A stretch of DNA of 64,000 bases from Xanthobacteraceae bacterium (GCA_031291475.1 JARLIY010000043.1:1-64000); one strand, 5' to 3'; positions 18,336 to 25,889 are shown, counted from the first letter of the stretch. Program-made: numbers and translations. The notes: a model not told the origin generated them from the sequence alone.

Positions 18336-19391
18336 TCAGCGCGGCATCAGCACCCAGTAATCGAGGTCGAGCAGGATCGCCTTGTCGTAATCCTCGCCGG
18401 ACTTGAAGGGAAAATCCTCGCACGGACGGTCGCTAGTCGCGATGGTACGCAGCCGCAGCGCGCCGACATCCGTTCGTCCCGGCAGTGCGGACTTCGCCAG
18501 CACCTCCGACCAGGCGAACACGGTCTTGCCGGCGAAGAGCGGTGAAACGTGGCGGCCGCCGTTGATGGCGGCGACGTGGAAGGCATTGGCGAGCCCGTTG
18601 AAGGACAGCGTGCGGGCGAGCGAAATCACGTGTCCCCCATAGATCAACCGCCGGCCGAAGCGGCCCTTGCCCTCGATATACTGGTTGAAGTGGATGCGCG
18701 CGGTGTTCTGGTAAAGCCGGGTTGCGATCATGTGCTCGGCTTCTTCGACGGTCACGCCGTCCACGTGATCGATGCGTTCGCCGACTTCATAGTCGCCGAA
18801 GCGATAGGGGCTGCCGCTCAGCGCGAAATCGTAAGATCCCACATCGATCGGCGGGCAGGCTTCACCCAAAACCTTGGGATCGAGAACGGTCGGCAAGCGC
18901 GGCACGTGATCGCCGGGCGCGGGCGCCGATTCGTCGCGTTTGCGCACCATGACCCAGCGGACATATTCGAGCACCGGCGCGCCGTCCTGGTGGTATCCGG
19001 TCGTGCGCACATAGACGATGCCTGTCTTGCGGCTGGAATTTTCCTTAAGCCCGATGACTTCGGAGAGCGCCGTCAGCGTATCGCCGGGAAACACCGGTCT
19101 GCGGAAATAACAACCCGCATACCCCAGATTGGCGACGGCATTGAGCGAGACGTCGGGAACGGTCTTGCCGAAGACGACGTGGAATACGAGCAGGTCGTCA
19201 ACGGGAGAACGCGGGTAGCCGATCGCCTTGGCAAATTCATCCGACGATTGCACCGCGAAGCGTGGCCCGAACAAGCCGTTGTAGAGGGCGACATCGCCGG
19301 TCGTCACCGTCCGCGGCGTGGCGTGCCGGATCACCTGGCCGATGCGGAAATCCTCGAAGCAATTGCCGGGACTGGTCTTCGACACTGGCAA
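18336..19391 (-). CDS. mch: Mesaconyl-CoA hydratase (beta-methylmalyl-CoA dehydratase), MaoC family
   Basis: 351 residues made of two hotdog/MaoC modules. By recalled sequence it is very like Rhodobacter sphaeroides Mch across its length: HATPRTVTTGDVALYNGLFGPRF near the N-terminus, FGKTVPDVSLNAVANLGYA, RIDHVDGVTVEEAEHMIATRLYQNTARIHF, RLIYGGHVISLARTLSFNGLANA, and C-terminal LDLDYWVLMPR. The enzyme hydrates mesaconyl-C1-CoA in the ethylmalonyl-CoA pathway for acetate or C1 assimilation. Other signature genes (ccr, ecm, msd) are not in the window. The symbol is by similarity. Confidence 0.85.
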   Translation of the reverse strand: MPVSKTSPGNCFEDFRIGQVIRHATPRTVTTGDVALYNGLFGPRFAVQSSDEFAKAIGYPRSPVDDLLVFHVVFGKTVPDVSLNAVANLGYAGCYFRRPVFPGDTLTALSEVIGLKENSSRKTGIVYVRTTGYHQDGAPVLEYVRWVMVRKRDESAPAPGDHVPRLPTVLDPKVLGEACPPIDVGSYDFALSGSPYRFGDYEVGERIDHVDGVTVEEAEHMIATRLYQNTARIHFNQYIEGKGRFGRRLIYGGHVISLARTLSFNGLANAFHVAAINGGRHVSPLFAGKTVFAWSEVLAKSALPGRTDVGALRLRTIATSDRPCEDFPFKSGEDYDKAILLDLDYWVLMPR

Positions 19392-19456
19392 ATCCTTTGG
19401 TCAACCCGGCAATCGGTGCGCGTTTCATAGCGGAACGTCTGTCAGGCGCAAAGGGT

Positions 19457-19483
19457 GGAACTTAAATATCGGGCGGCGTCGTT
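19457..19483 (+). promoter_or_regulatory. Possible EcfG-type general-stress promoter
   Basis: GGAAC (19457-19461), an 18-base spacer and CGTT (19480-19483), about 70 bases before the small secreted protein at 19553. EcfG promoters in alphaproteobacteria follow GGAAC-N16/17-CGTT, so the elements match but the spacer is one base longer than usual. Confidence 0.4.
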
Positions 19484-19552
19484 TGCCTAAACAGGGGGCG
19501 GTACGGTAAGCCTCTGCAGGAGCCTGAGCAGTCCGAAAGAGGGAGATGTTTG

Positions 19553-19897
19553 GTGAAAGTGGTGATGTTGCTGGCCGGCCTCTTGGCCGTTTCATATGCC
19601 GGCACGCTTGCCAACGCCGCGGCCTCCAATCCGTTCGACGGCGAGTGGATCGAAGTCATCGTCGGCGAGAACGAGCATTGTGACGTCCGCGTGGATACGT
19701 CGTTCACGGTCAGCAGCGGCCATCTCACCCAGCCGGGCTCCAGCGGCATCGTCAGCCCCAATGGATCGGCGCAAGGGACGTCCTACAACGGCGGTTTCTC
19801 GGCAACATGGACCGGGCATTTTTCCGGTAACAAGGCAGCCGGCCGATTTAAGCGCAGTGACGGCTGCGTCGGACGCTGGAGCGCCGTGAGGCACTAG
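19553..19897 (+). CDS. Small secreted protein, unknown function
   Basis: About 114 residues. Signal peptide (about 1-23, cleavage after ANA) then a short domain with two cysteines (EHCDVRV, DGCVGRW) and DGEWIEVIVGENE. The pattern of Gly/Ser-rich beta strands (SGHLTQPGSSGIVSPNGSAQGTSY is in this region) suggests a small beta-sandwich. I do not recognise the family. Start: GTG 19553 has GGGAG upstream; TTG 19550 and ATG 19565 are alternatives. It lies downstream of a possible EcfG promoter. Confidence 0.65.
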   Translation: MKVVMLLAGLLAVSYAGTLANAAASNPFDGEWIEVIVGENEHCDVRVDTSFTVSSGHLTQPGSSGIVSPNGSAQGTSYNGGFSATWTGHFSGNKAAGRFKRSDGCVGRWSAVRH

Positions 19898-20071
19898 CCG
19901 TCGGGGCGCCGCCGCCTGCGGCACCTGCTGCAAAATTCACGCAGCCGTGAGCAGGAGACTGAAACCCGCCACTTGAGCGGCCGTATCTCGATGCGGTGAG
20001 GCGATCACTTCGCGTCCCCCGGCACAATGCGCCGGCACTCTCATCGCAACACGTCAGATATGGAGCTCCTC

Positions 20072-20647
20072 ATGTCCAAGCGTTTCGCCCTGATCGCCGC
20101 CGCGGCGGCTCTTGCCCTGACCGCCAGTGCTGCGGTCCCGCTCTCCGCGGCGGAGATGTCGGAAAAGACCGTCAATGTCGGCGGCGCGCCGATGTATCCG
20201 TCGAAGAACATCATCCAGAACGCAGTGAATTCGAAGGACCACACGACGTTGGTCGCGGCGGTAAAGGCTGCCGGCCTGGTCGATACCCTGCAAGGTCCGG
20301 GCCCGTTCACCGTGTTCGCGCCGACCAATGAAGCCTTTGCCAAGTTGCCGGCGGGCACGGTCGACAACCTGCTCAAGCCCGAGAACAAGGACACCCTGGT
20401 GAAGGTGCTGACCTATCACGTCGTCCCCGGCCGCATGAGCGCCCTCAATCTGATGAAGGCGGTCAAGGAAGGCGAAGGCACGGCCAAACTAAAGACCGTC
20501 GCGGGCGAGGATATCTGGATCAAGCAGGCCGGCCCCGGCAAGCTCACCGTCACCGATTCCAAAGGCGACGTCGCCGTGGTGACGATTGCCGATGTGATGC
20601 AGTCGAATGGCGTCATCCATGTCATCGACACCGTCCTGTTGCCCTAA
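20072..20647 (+). CDS. Fasciclin (FAS1)-domain secreted protein
   Basis: 191 residues: signal peptide (1-25, cleavage near SAA) and one FAS1 domain (about 45-190). FAS1 hallmarks are DHTTLVAAVKAAGLVDTLQGPGPFTVFAPTNEAFAKL, the YH motif in LTYHVVPGRM and the C-terminal NGVIHVIDTVLLP. FAS1 proteins are adhesive or surface proteins; such genes often sit beside SigF/NrsF-type stress loci. ATG 20072 has GGAG at 20062. Ends in a strong terminator, so it is a separate transcript from sigF. Confidence 0.93.
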   Translation: MSKRFALIAAAAALALTASAAVPLSAAEMSEKTVNVGGAPMYPSKNIIQNAVNSKDHTTLVAAVKAAGLVDTLQGPGPFTVFAPTNEAFAKLPAGTVDNLLKPENKDTLVKVLTYHVVPGRMSALNLMKAVKEGEGTAKLKTVAGEDIWIKQAGPGKLTVTDSKGDVAVVTIADVMQSNGVIHVIDTVLLP

Positions 20648-20664
20648 GGCAGGTCGGCACGCAG

Positions 20665-20696
20665 GGGGCCGGCGGCAACGCCGGCCCCGGCGTTTT
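20665..20696 (+). terminator. Rho-independent terminator after the fasciclin gene
   Basis: Perfect ten-base stem GGGGCCGGCG/CGCCGGCCCC closed by a GCAA tetraloop, followed by GGCGTTTT. It lies 18 bases after the fasciclin stop and just upstream of the sigF promoter, insulating the two. Confidence 0.8.
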
Positions 20697-20701
20697 GTGG
20701 T

Positions 20702-20727
20702 GTAACCGTCTGAATATTTGCAACGAA
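20702..20727 (+). promoter_or_regulatory. SigF-type ECF promoter for sigF-nrsF
   Basis: GTAACC at 20702-20707, a 16-base spacer, and CGAA at 20724-20727, 51 bases before the sigF ATG. The architecture GTAACC-N16-CGAA equals the promoter recalled for Caulobacter SigF, the sigma factor paired with NrsF, implying autoregulation. A second copy with the same spacing is at 22148. Confidence 0.8.
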
Positions 20728-20777
20728 AGAAAAGATAAGAAACTGCGCGATTTCCGCGCAGAGGTGCCGAGAACCCG

Positions 20778-21485
20778 ATGACGCAGGGGCTTCAACCGAA
20801 CGTGATAGCGCTGCGCGCCGGAGGGCGGTTGCTTCCCTCGGCATTTGCCTTCATGCGGACCCGGAAAACCCGTGTTACGGATGCCCGGATGGCCAGGGCC
20901 GAGCCACAAAACCGAAGCGCCGACGATTTGCGTCGCTCCAGCCAGATGGCGGCGGCGCAGGCCGGCGATCGCGCGACCTACGAGGCGCTGCTGCGTGACT
21001 GCGTCCCGCTTATCAGAGCCTTTGCCGCCCGCCAGGGTGTCCCTGCGGACCATCTCGACGACGTCGTCCAGGACGTGCTCCTCACCATCCATCGCGCGCG
21101 TCAAACCTATGATCCGACGCGCTCCTTCACTGCCTGGCTGCGCATTATTGCCGAGCGCCGCGCAATCGATCTGCTGCGCCGGTTCGGCCGGCAGCGTGCG
21201 CGCGAAATTCATTCTCCCCTGGCGTTTGAATCCTACGCCGACGACACCCTACGTCCCGCGCATAACGGCGACGATGCCGGCCGTTCAAATCGCGTGAAAA
21301 AAGCGCTGACGACACTCCCGGAACGGCAGCGCGAGGCAATTCAAGTTTTGGTTTTGGAAGATCGGTCGCTCGCCGAAGCGGCAATTGCCACACGGCGCAC
21401 CAAAGGTGCGTTAAAGGTCAGCCTCCACCGGGCGCTCAAAGCGCTCCGCGCCAAATTTGCAGGGAAGGATTTAGGGAAGCCATGA
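20778..21485 (+). CDS. sigF: ECF sigma factor, SigF type (NrsF-controlled)
   Basis: 235 residues from ATG 20778; starts at 20889 (ATG) or 20946 (ATG) would remove an unconserved leader. Region 2: YEALLRDCVPLIRAFAARQG, HLDDVVQDVLLTIHRARQTYDP and SFTAWLRIIAERRAIDLLRR. Region 4: LPERQREAIQVLVLEDRSLAEAAIATRRTKGALKVSLHRALKALR. Directs polymerase to oxidative or reactive-chlorine response genes. It overlaps nrsF by four bases (ATGA) and is preceded by its own GTAACC-N16-CGAA promoter. Confidence 0.9.
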   Translation: MTQGLQPNVIALRAGGRLLPSAFAFMRTRKTRVTDARMARAEPQNRSADDLRRSSQMAAAQAGDRATYEALLRDCVPLIRAFAARQGVPADHLDDVVQDVLLTIHRARQTYDPTRSFTAWLRIIAERRAIDLLRRFGRQRAREIHSPLAFESYADDTLRPAHNGDDAGRSNRVKKALTTLPERQREAIQVLVLEDRSLAEAAIATRRTKGALKVSLHRALKALRAKFAGKDLGKP

Positions 21486-22177
21486 CTTCGACCCCTTACG
21501 ATCGTCTGATCCGCGGGCTTGCCGCCGATCTCAAGCCGGTACGCCGATTACCGTCGCCCGTGCTCCGCGCGTTCGCCTGGCTCGCCATGGTCGCCGCGCT
21601 TGCCGCCGGATTGGCGTCCTTCGCCGACCTGACTGCCGTTTGGGAGCGGATCATTGCGGCGCCAGACATGTGGCTTGCCGTCATCGGTTCGACTCTGACC
21701 GCCGTTCTTGCCGTCATCGTTGCGTTTGAGCTGAGCCTGCCTGATGCCTCCCGCGGTTGGGCTGTGCTGCCGCTGCCCGCTGTGGTGCTTTGGATTGCCG
21801 CGAGCGGCTTTGGTTGCTTGCGAGGCTGGATCGTACCCCAGAGCCACGTCGCGGCTCTGGGGGAAGCGCGCGATTGCCTTATCTTCATCGTCGCCTTGTC
21901 GGTGCCGCTGTCGGCGCTGCTGCTATTGATGTTGCGCCGCGCTTTCCCGCTTTATCCCGGCATGACGGCCGCGATCGGCGGCCTCGCCGTGGCGGCCGCC
22001 GCGGCGACGCTACTCAACTTTTTTCATCCCTACGACGCGGCGGCGACCGACCTCGCCGTGCACGCCGGCGCGGTGGCGATCGTCGTCGTCGCCAATCGCG
22101 CGCTGGGCGGCAGAGTTTTCGGCCCCTTGGCATACGCGCCGATCAATGTAACCGAAGGTGAGGTCGCACCGAATTAG
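21482..22177 (+). CDS. nrsF: NrsF/DUF1109 membrane anti-sigma factor
   Basis: 231 residues with six likely membrane segments (about 30-47, 63-83, 94-110, 132-150, 160-180, 192-206) and a cytoplasmic N-terminus (YDRLIRGLAADLKPVRRLPSP, family hallmark). Holds SigF at the membrane until oxidative stress. Only two cysteines exist: Cys112 and Cys132, at the two ends of the predicted periplasmic loop between segments 3 and 4. The usual LHC motif after segment 5 is replaced by FFH (residues 180-182). Its 3' end contains the mrpX promoter. Confidence 0.9.
   Translation: MTSTPYDRLIRGLAADLKPVRRLPSPVLRAFAWLAMVAALAAGLASFADLTAVWERIIAAPDMWLAVIGSTLTAVLAVIVAFELSLPDASRGWAVLPLPAVVLWIAASGFGCLRGWIVPQSHVAALGEARDCLIFIVALSVPLSALLLLMLRRAFPLYPGMTAAIGGLAVAAAAATLLNFFHPYDAAATDLAVHAGAVAIVVVANRALGGRVFGPLAYAPINVTEGEVAPN
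22148..22173 (+). promoter_or_regulatory. SigF-type ECF promoter for mrpX-yedZY, inside nrsF
   Basis: GTAACC at 22148-22153, 16-base spacer, CGAA at 22170-22173. It overlaps the last codons of nrsF and lies 56 bases before the mrpX start. Same elements and same spacing as the copy in front of sigF, so effector genes can be transcribed separately from and more strongly than the sigma/anti-sigma pair. Confidence 0.8.
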
Positions 22178-22212
22178 GAGGCGATGGCGCCGGTCAGCGT
22201 CATCGAACATCC

Positions 22213-22222
22213 TTAAGGAGGA
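22213..22222 (+). promoter_or_regulatory. Near-perfect Shine-Dalgarno sequence of mrpX
   Basis: TTAAGGAGGA eight bases before the mrpX ATG, complementary to nearly the whole anti-Shine-Dalgarno sequence. It is much stronger than the sites of neighbouring genes, as expected for a peptide needed in bulk. Confidence 0.8.
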
Positions 22223-22229
22223 TCAACCA

Positions 22230-22472
22230 ATGACCCGTTCCACCACCGTCCTGTCGCTTGCCGCCGCGACCTTGAGCCTTGCGCTCGCCTTCGCGCCGGC
22301 CGCCTTCGCCGACGACATGTCGAAGGACAGCATGTCCAAGACCGACACGATGAAGAAAGACGACGGCATGAAAAAGGACACGATGTCGAAGGATTCCATG
22401 TCCAAAGACAGCATGTCGAAGGACACGATGAAGAAAGACGACGGCATGAAAAAGGACGACATGAAGCACTAG
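22230..22472 (+). CDS. mrpX: Methionine-rich periplasmic peptide (MXKDX pentapeptide repeat, MrpX-like)
   Basis: 80 residues: a 27-residue signal peptide ending APAAFA, then a 53-residue mature peptide built only of MSKDS/MSKDT/MKKDDG-type units. It has ten Met in 53 residues, with Lys, Asp, Ser, Thr, Gly and one His, and no Cys or aromatic residues. It matches the MXKDX repeat family and, in context, MrpX of Azospira suillum, where methionines are oxidised by hypochlorite and then reduced again by YedY. Likely intrinsically disordered. Preceded by a SigF-type promoter and a very strong Shine-Dalgarno site. Confidence 0.88.
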   Translation: MTRSTTVLSLAAATLSLALAFAPAAFADDMSKDSMSKTDTMKKDDGMKKDTMSKDSMSKDSMSKDTMKKDDGMKKDDMKH

Positions 22473-22484
22473 GTCACATTCGCG

Positions 22485-22516
22485 TGTGCCGGGTTCGGTT
22501 TCTCGAATCCGGCACA
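22485..22516 (+). other. Stem-loop between mrpX and the cytochrome b gene
   Basis: Thirteen-base-pair stem (arms 22485-22497 and 22504-22516, one G-T pair) with a six-base loop, starting 12 bases after the mrpX stop. No T-tract follows, so it may be a leaky terminator or an mRNA 3'-end stabiliser that keeps mrpX transcript above the downstream genes. Confidence 0.55.
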
Positions 22517-22573
22517 ACGCGATGTTAAATGTCCTATCGGCCGGACCCGGCAACGAGCGAACGAAGCCAACCG

Positions 22574-23206
22574 ATGAGTGTCCAAACCGCAGAGCGTCTC
22601 CCGTTAGGAATTGACGCCTCGCATAGCGTCATCCACCCGCGTTGGGTGCGCGTGACCCACTGGATCAATGCGCTGGCGATGCTGATGATGATCGGGTCGG
22701 GCTGGCAGATCTACAATGCCTCGCCGCTGTTCGGCTTCGAATTTCCCCGTCAGATCGCGCTTGGCAATTGGCTCGCCGGCGCGCTGCTATGGCATTTCGC
22801 GGCGATGTGGCTCCTGGTAATCAACGGCTTCGTTTACCTCACGCTCGGCATTGTCACCGGCCGCTTCCGCCGCAAGTTTTTTCCGATCCGTCCGAGCGAT
22901 GTTCTTCACGATCTCTTTGCCGCGCTGCGGGGCAAGCTGTCGCATGACGACCTTAGCGTCTACAACGCGGTGCAGAAGCTCCTCTATCTCGGCATTCTGC
23001 TCACCGGAATCGTGATCGTGCTGTCGGGCCTGTCGATCTGGAAGCCGGTACAGTTTCAGGCTTTGACGAGCTTCTTCGGCGGTTACAATACCGCGCGTTA
23101 CGTGCACTTCGCCGCGATGACGGCGATCGTATCGTTTCTCGTGGTGCATGTGGCGCTCGCGGTTCTGGTGCCGAAAAGCCTGCGCGCCATGATCGTCGGC
23201 CGTTGA
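22574..23206 (+). CDS. Cytochrome b561-type membrane protein (electron donor to YedY)
   Basis: About 210 residues with four to five membrane segments, of the cytochrome b561/Ni-hydrogenase b-type family. Candidate heme-ligand histidines: H29 (RVTHWINALAM), H74 (LLWHFAAMW), H178 (YVHFAAMT) and H192 (LVVHVAL), numbered from ATG 22574; ATG 22529 would add 15 residues. Takes quinol electrons to the periplasmic molybdoenzyme encoded 14 bases downstream. It corresponds in position to YedZ1 of the Azospira locus, though it is not the classic MsrQ fold. Confidence 0.85.
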   Translation: MSVQTAERLPLGIDASHSVIHPRWVRVTHWINALAMLMMIGSGWQIYNASPLFGFEFPRQIALGNWLAGALLWHFAAMWLLVINGFVYLTLGIVTGRFRRKFFPIRPSDVLHDLFAALRGKLSHDDLSVYNAVQKLLYLGILLTGIVIVLSGLSIWKPVQFQALTSFFGGYNTARYVHFAAMTAIVSFLVVHVALAVLVPKSLRAMIVGR

Positions 23207-23219
23207 ACAGGAGAAGCCG

Positions 23220-23996
23220 GTGCCCCGTCAACGCAAGCCCATCCCCGGCGTCGATCCCAAGCTCCTGATCAAGGATGCGGCGAAGCTTTTGCCCGAGGCG
23301 TCGCGGCGCTTCTTCCTGCGCGGCGCCGCGAGCCTTGGCGCGCTCGCCGTGCTTTCTGGTTGCGATATCATCGACGGCGATTCCTCGGAGAATGCGCTGC
23401 GCGTCATTTCGCGCTTCAATGATCGCGTCCAGGCTCTGCTGTTTAATCCGAACACGCTGGCGCCGGAATATCCGGAAAGCATGATCACGCGGCCGTTTCC
23501 GTTCAACGCCTATTACAGAGAGGACGAGGCGCCCGACATTGACGGCGACAAATGGCAGCTCGAAATCGGTGGACTGGTCGATAACAAGAAGCCGTGGACG
23601 CTTCCTGAGCTCTACAAGCTGCCGGAAGTTTCGCAGATCACGCGCCATGTCTGCGTCGAAGGCTGGAGCGCCATCGGCTCCTGGCAGGGCGTCAGGTTGT
23701 CCGATTTCCTCAAGGTGATCGGTGCCGACACCCGCGCCAAATACGTCTGGTTCCAGTGCGCGGAAGGCTATTCGAACACCATCGACATGCCGACCGCGCT
23801 GCATCCGCAGACGCAACTGACGCTGAAATTCGATCACCAGATCCTGCCGCGCGCCTACGGCTTCCCGGTCAAGTTCCGCATTCCCACCAAGCTCGGCTTC
23901 AAAAATCCCAAATACGTCACCGCGATGTGGGTGCAGAACAACGACGCCGGCGGCTATTGGGAGAACCAGGGCTACAACTGGTTCAGCGGGCTCTGA
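23220..23996 (+). CDS. yedY: Molybdopterin-dependent reductase, YedY/MsrP-like, Tat-exported
   Basis: 258 residues from GTG 23220 (AGGAG at 23209). Twin-arginine signal with RRFFLRG (residues 29-35) followed by a hydrophobic stretch and LSGC, which has the form of a lipobox (Cys48). The sulfite-oxidase-fold Moco domain carries the molybdenum-ligand cysteine Cys145 in HVCVEGW, with WSAIGSWQG and KFRIPTKLGFKNPK downstream. In this context it most likely reduces methionine sulfoxide in MrpX and other periplasmic proteins. Last gene of the SigF unit. Confidence 0.88.
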   Translation: MPRQRKPIPGVDPKLLIKDAAKLLPEASRRFFLRGAASLGALAVLSGCDIIDGDSSENALRVISRFNDRVQALLFNPNTLAPEYPESMITRPFPFNAYYREDEAPDIDGDKWQLEIGGLVDNKKPWTLPELYKLPEVSQITRHVCVEGWSAIGSWQGVRLSDFLKVIGADTRAKYVWFQCAEGYSNTIDMPTALHPQTQLTLKFDHQILPRAYGFPVKFRIPTKLGFKNPKYVTAMWVQNNDAGGYWENQGYNWFSGL

Positions 23997-24084
23997 CGCC
24001 TCTTCGTCGCCTCGACAGTTGCCATAATCCGATCCTGCGATTAGCACTGCGCTTCGTTTTCGCGCAGTCCAAGGATGTCCTTTC

Positions 24085-25206
24085 ATGTCCAGCCCCAAGA
24101 AACTCCTCCTTCTCCCCGGCGACGGCATTGGCCCGGAAGTCATGGCCGAGGTGAAGCGGCTGCTTTCTTTCTTCGCCAAAGCGGGCATCGGCGATTTCAC
24201 CTTCGAGGAAGGGCTGGTCGGCGGCTGCTGCTACGACGCCCGTAAAGTCTCGATCACCGAGGAGACCATGGCCAAGGCGAAAGCCGCCGATGCCGTCATT
24301 TTCGGTGCGTGCGGGGGGCCGAAATGGGACAACGTGCCATACGACGTGCGGCCCGAAGCGGGGCTTTTGCGGCTGCGCAAGGACCTCGGGCTGTTTGCCA
24401 ATATCCGTCCGGCGATCTGCTACCCGGCGCTCGCGGAGTCTTCCAGCCTCAAGCGCGACGTGGTGGAAGGGCTCGACATCATCATCCTGCGCGAGCTGAC
24501 CGGTGGCGTCTATTTCGGCGAGCCCAAAACCATCACCGATCTCGGCAACGGTCAGAAGCGCGCCGTCGACACCCAAGTTTACGACACCTACGAGATCGAG
24601 CGCATCGCCCGCGTCGGCTTCGAGCTTGCCCGCCGGCGCCGCAACAAAGTCACTTCGATGGAGAAGCGCAACGTCATGAAGACCGGCGTGCTGTGGCGCG
24701 AGGTCGTCAGCGAAGTGCATGCGCGCGAGTACAAAGACGTGCAGCTCGAGCACATGCTGGCGGATGCCGGCGGCATGCAGCTCGTGCGCTGGCCGAAGCA
24801 GTTCGATGTCATCGTCACCGACAATCTGTTCGGCGACATGCTGTCGGACATCGCGGCGATGCTGACCGGCTCGCTCGGCATGCTGCCTTCGGCCTCGCTC
24901 GGCGAGGTCGATGCCAAGACCAAGCGGCGCAAGGCGCTCTACGAGCCGGTGCACGGTTCCGCGCCGGACATCGCCGGCAAGGGCATCGCCAATCCGATCG
25001 CCATGCTCGCCTCGTTCGGCATGGCGCTGCGCTACTCGTTCAATATGGCTAAGGAGGCCGACCTCATCGACGCCGCGATCGCCACCACGCTCGCCAAAGG
25101 GCTGCGCACCGCCGACATCAAGTCGGAGGGCGCAAAAGTCGTCAGCACCAGCGAAATGGGTCAGGCGATCGTCGGCGAGCTGGAACAAATCGTGACGCGG
25201 CGATAG
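24085..25206 (+). CDS. leuB: 3-isopropylmalate dehydrogenase
   Basis: 373 residues; oxidises and decarboxylates 3-isopropylmalate in leucine synthesis, in the cytosol. [14 protein letters not shown] at the N-terminus, substrate/metal motif [18 protein letters not shown], and NAD-binding [19 protein letters not shown]. Length normal. It stands 88 bases after yedY and apart from leuC and leuD, which are about 7-10 kb to the right on the other strand. Confidence 0.97.
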   Translation: MSSPKKLLLLPGDGIGPEVMAEVKRLLSFFAKAGIGDFTFEEGLVGGCCYDARKVSITEETMAKAKAADAVIFGACGGPKWDNVPYDVRPEAGLLRLRKDLGLFANIRPAICYPALAESSSLKRDVVEGLDIIILRELTGGVYFGEPKTITDLGNGQKRAVDTQVYDTYEIERIARVGFELARRRRNKVTSMEKRNVMKTGVLWREVVSEVHAREYKDVQLEHMLADAGGMQLVRWPKQFDVIVTDNLFGDMLSDIAAMLTGSLGMLPSASLGEVDAKTKRRKALYEPVHGSAPDIAGKGIANPIAMLASFGMALRYSFNMAKEADLIDAAIATTLAKGLRTADIKSEGAKVVSTSEMGQAIVGELEQIVTRR

Positions 25207-25242
25207 CGACGCGCGCCGCGTGGCCGGACCAGTGTCGCGAGA

Positions 25243-25632
25243 TCAGTACGGGGTTGGATAGCCCGGGAAAAATCCCGGTATCAAGAACGGCTGGGCGAGT
25301 GGGGTACCGCCAATCCCGGCGGTGTCGGGGCCGAAATACCAGTAAGGCCGGCCGGGATCGCCATCCGGGGGAAACGCATAGTCCATGCGGCTACCGTAAC
25401 CCGGCGGCACATCGGTGCCGACATCGAGATAGGAGCGCCTCGGGACAACGATGACGGTGGTACTGCCGTCGGGATTATGAATGATCGTGCGCGTCGGCTG
25501 AATCACCGTTCCTTGCGCGGAACGAAGCACCGGCGGCTGGTTTTTCTTCGGTGGCGTTTGTGCGGACGCAGGAAGCGATAGGGCCGAAAGGGCAAGGATG
25601 GCGGCGCTTACTCCAACGATTAATGCACGCAT
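25243..25632 (-). CDS. Secreted Pro/Gly-rich protein, unknown function
   Basis: 129 residues. Signal peptide (1-24, cleavage after SAQ or ASA), then a Pro-, Gly- and Tyr-rich mature part with VIQPTRTIIHNPDGSTTVIVVPRRSYLD and a Pro/Tyr-rich C-terminus. ATG 25632 is preceded by GAGGAACG. I do not recognise a family; similar short secreted proteins are frequent in Bradyrhizobium-like genomes. Convergent with leuB. Confidence 0.65.
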   Translation of the reverse strand: MRALIVGVSAAILALSALSLPASAQTPPKKNQPPVLRSAQGTVIQPTRTIIHNPDGSTTVIVVPRRSYLDVGTDVPPGYGSRMDYAFPPDGDPGRPYWYFGPDTAGIGGTPLAQPFLIPGFFPGYPTPY

Positions 25633-25889
25633 CGTTCCTCGCTTTCGCATCGGCCAGTGTAACCGGCTGGCGCCGGCCGCAATAGTCTCTTGAACGGTCT
25701 CTTGGCTCTTGCAGTCTCTTGGCAACCCTTGGCGTCGCCTTAGGTTTCGTAAATTATCGCTCCGGCCAGGACGCGCAAATGACGCAGATCAATAGCGAAT
25801 CTTGGGTTAGCGGTATGATAATAAACACAAATTGGTGTATCCGGGCATAATGAATTGCGCCGAAAGCGAAGAGTCGCGAGGCCGTCGCC

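Noticed and set aside
25615-25638. AACG-N15-GTTCC (reverse EcfG-like) near the 25243-25632 gene
   Set aside because: It overlaps the start codon of the gene it would drive, so it cannot be its promoter.
25659-25684. GTAACC string upstream of the secreted protein at 25243-25632
   Set aside because: Sixteen bases later the sequence is AATA, not CGAA, and no plus-strand gene starts close by.
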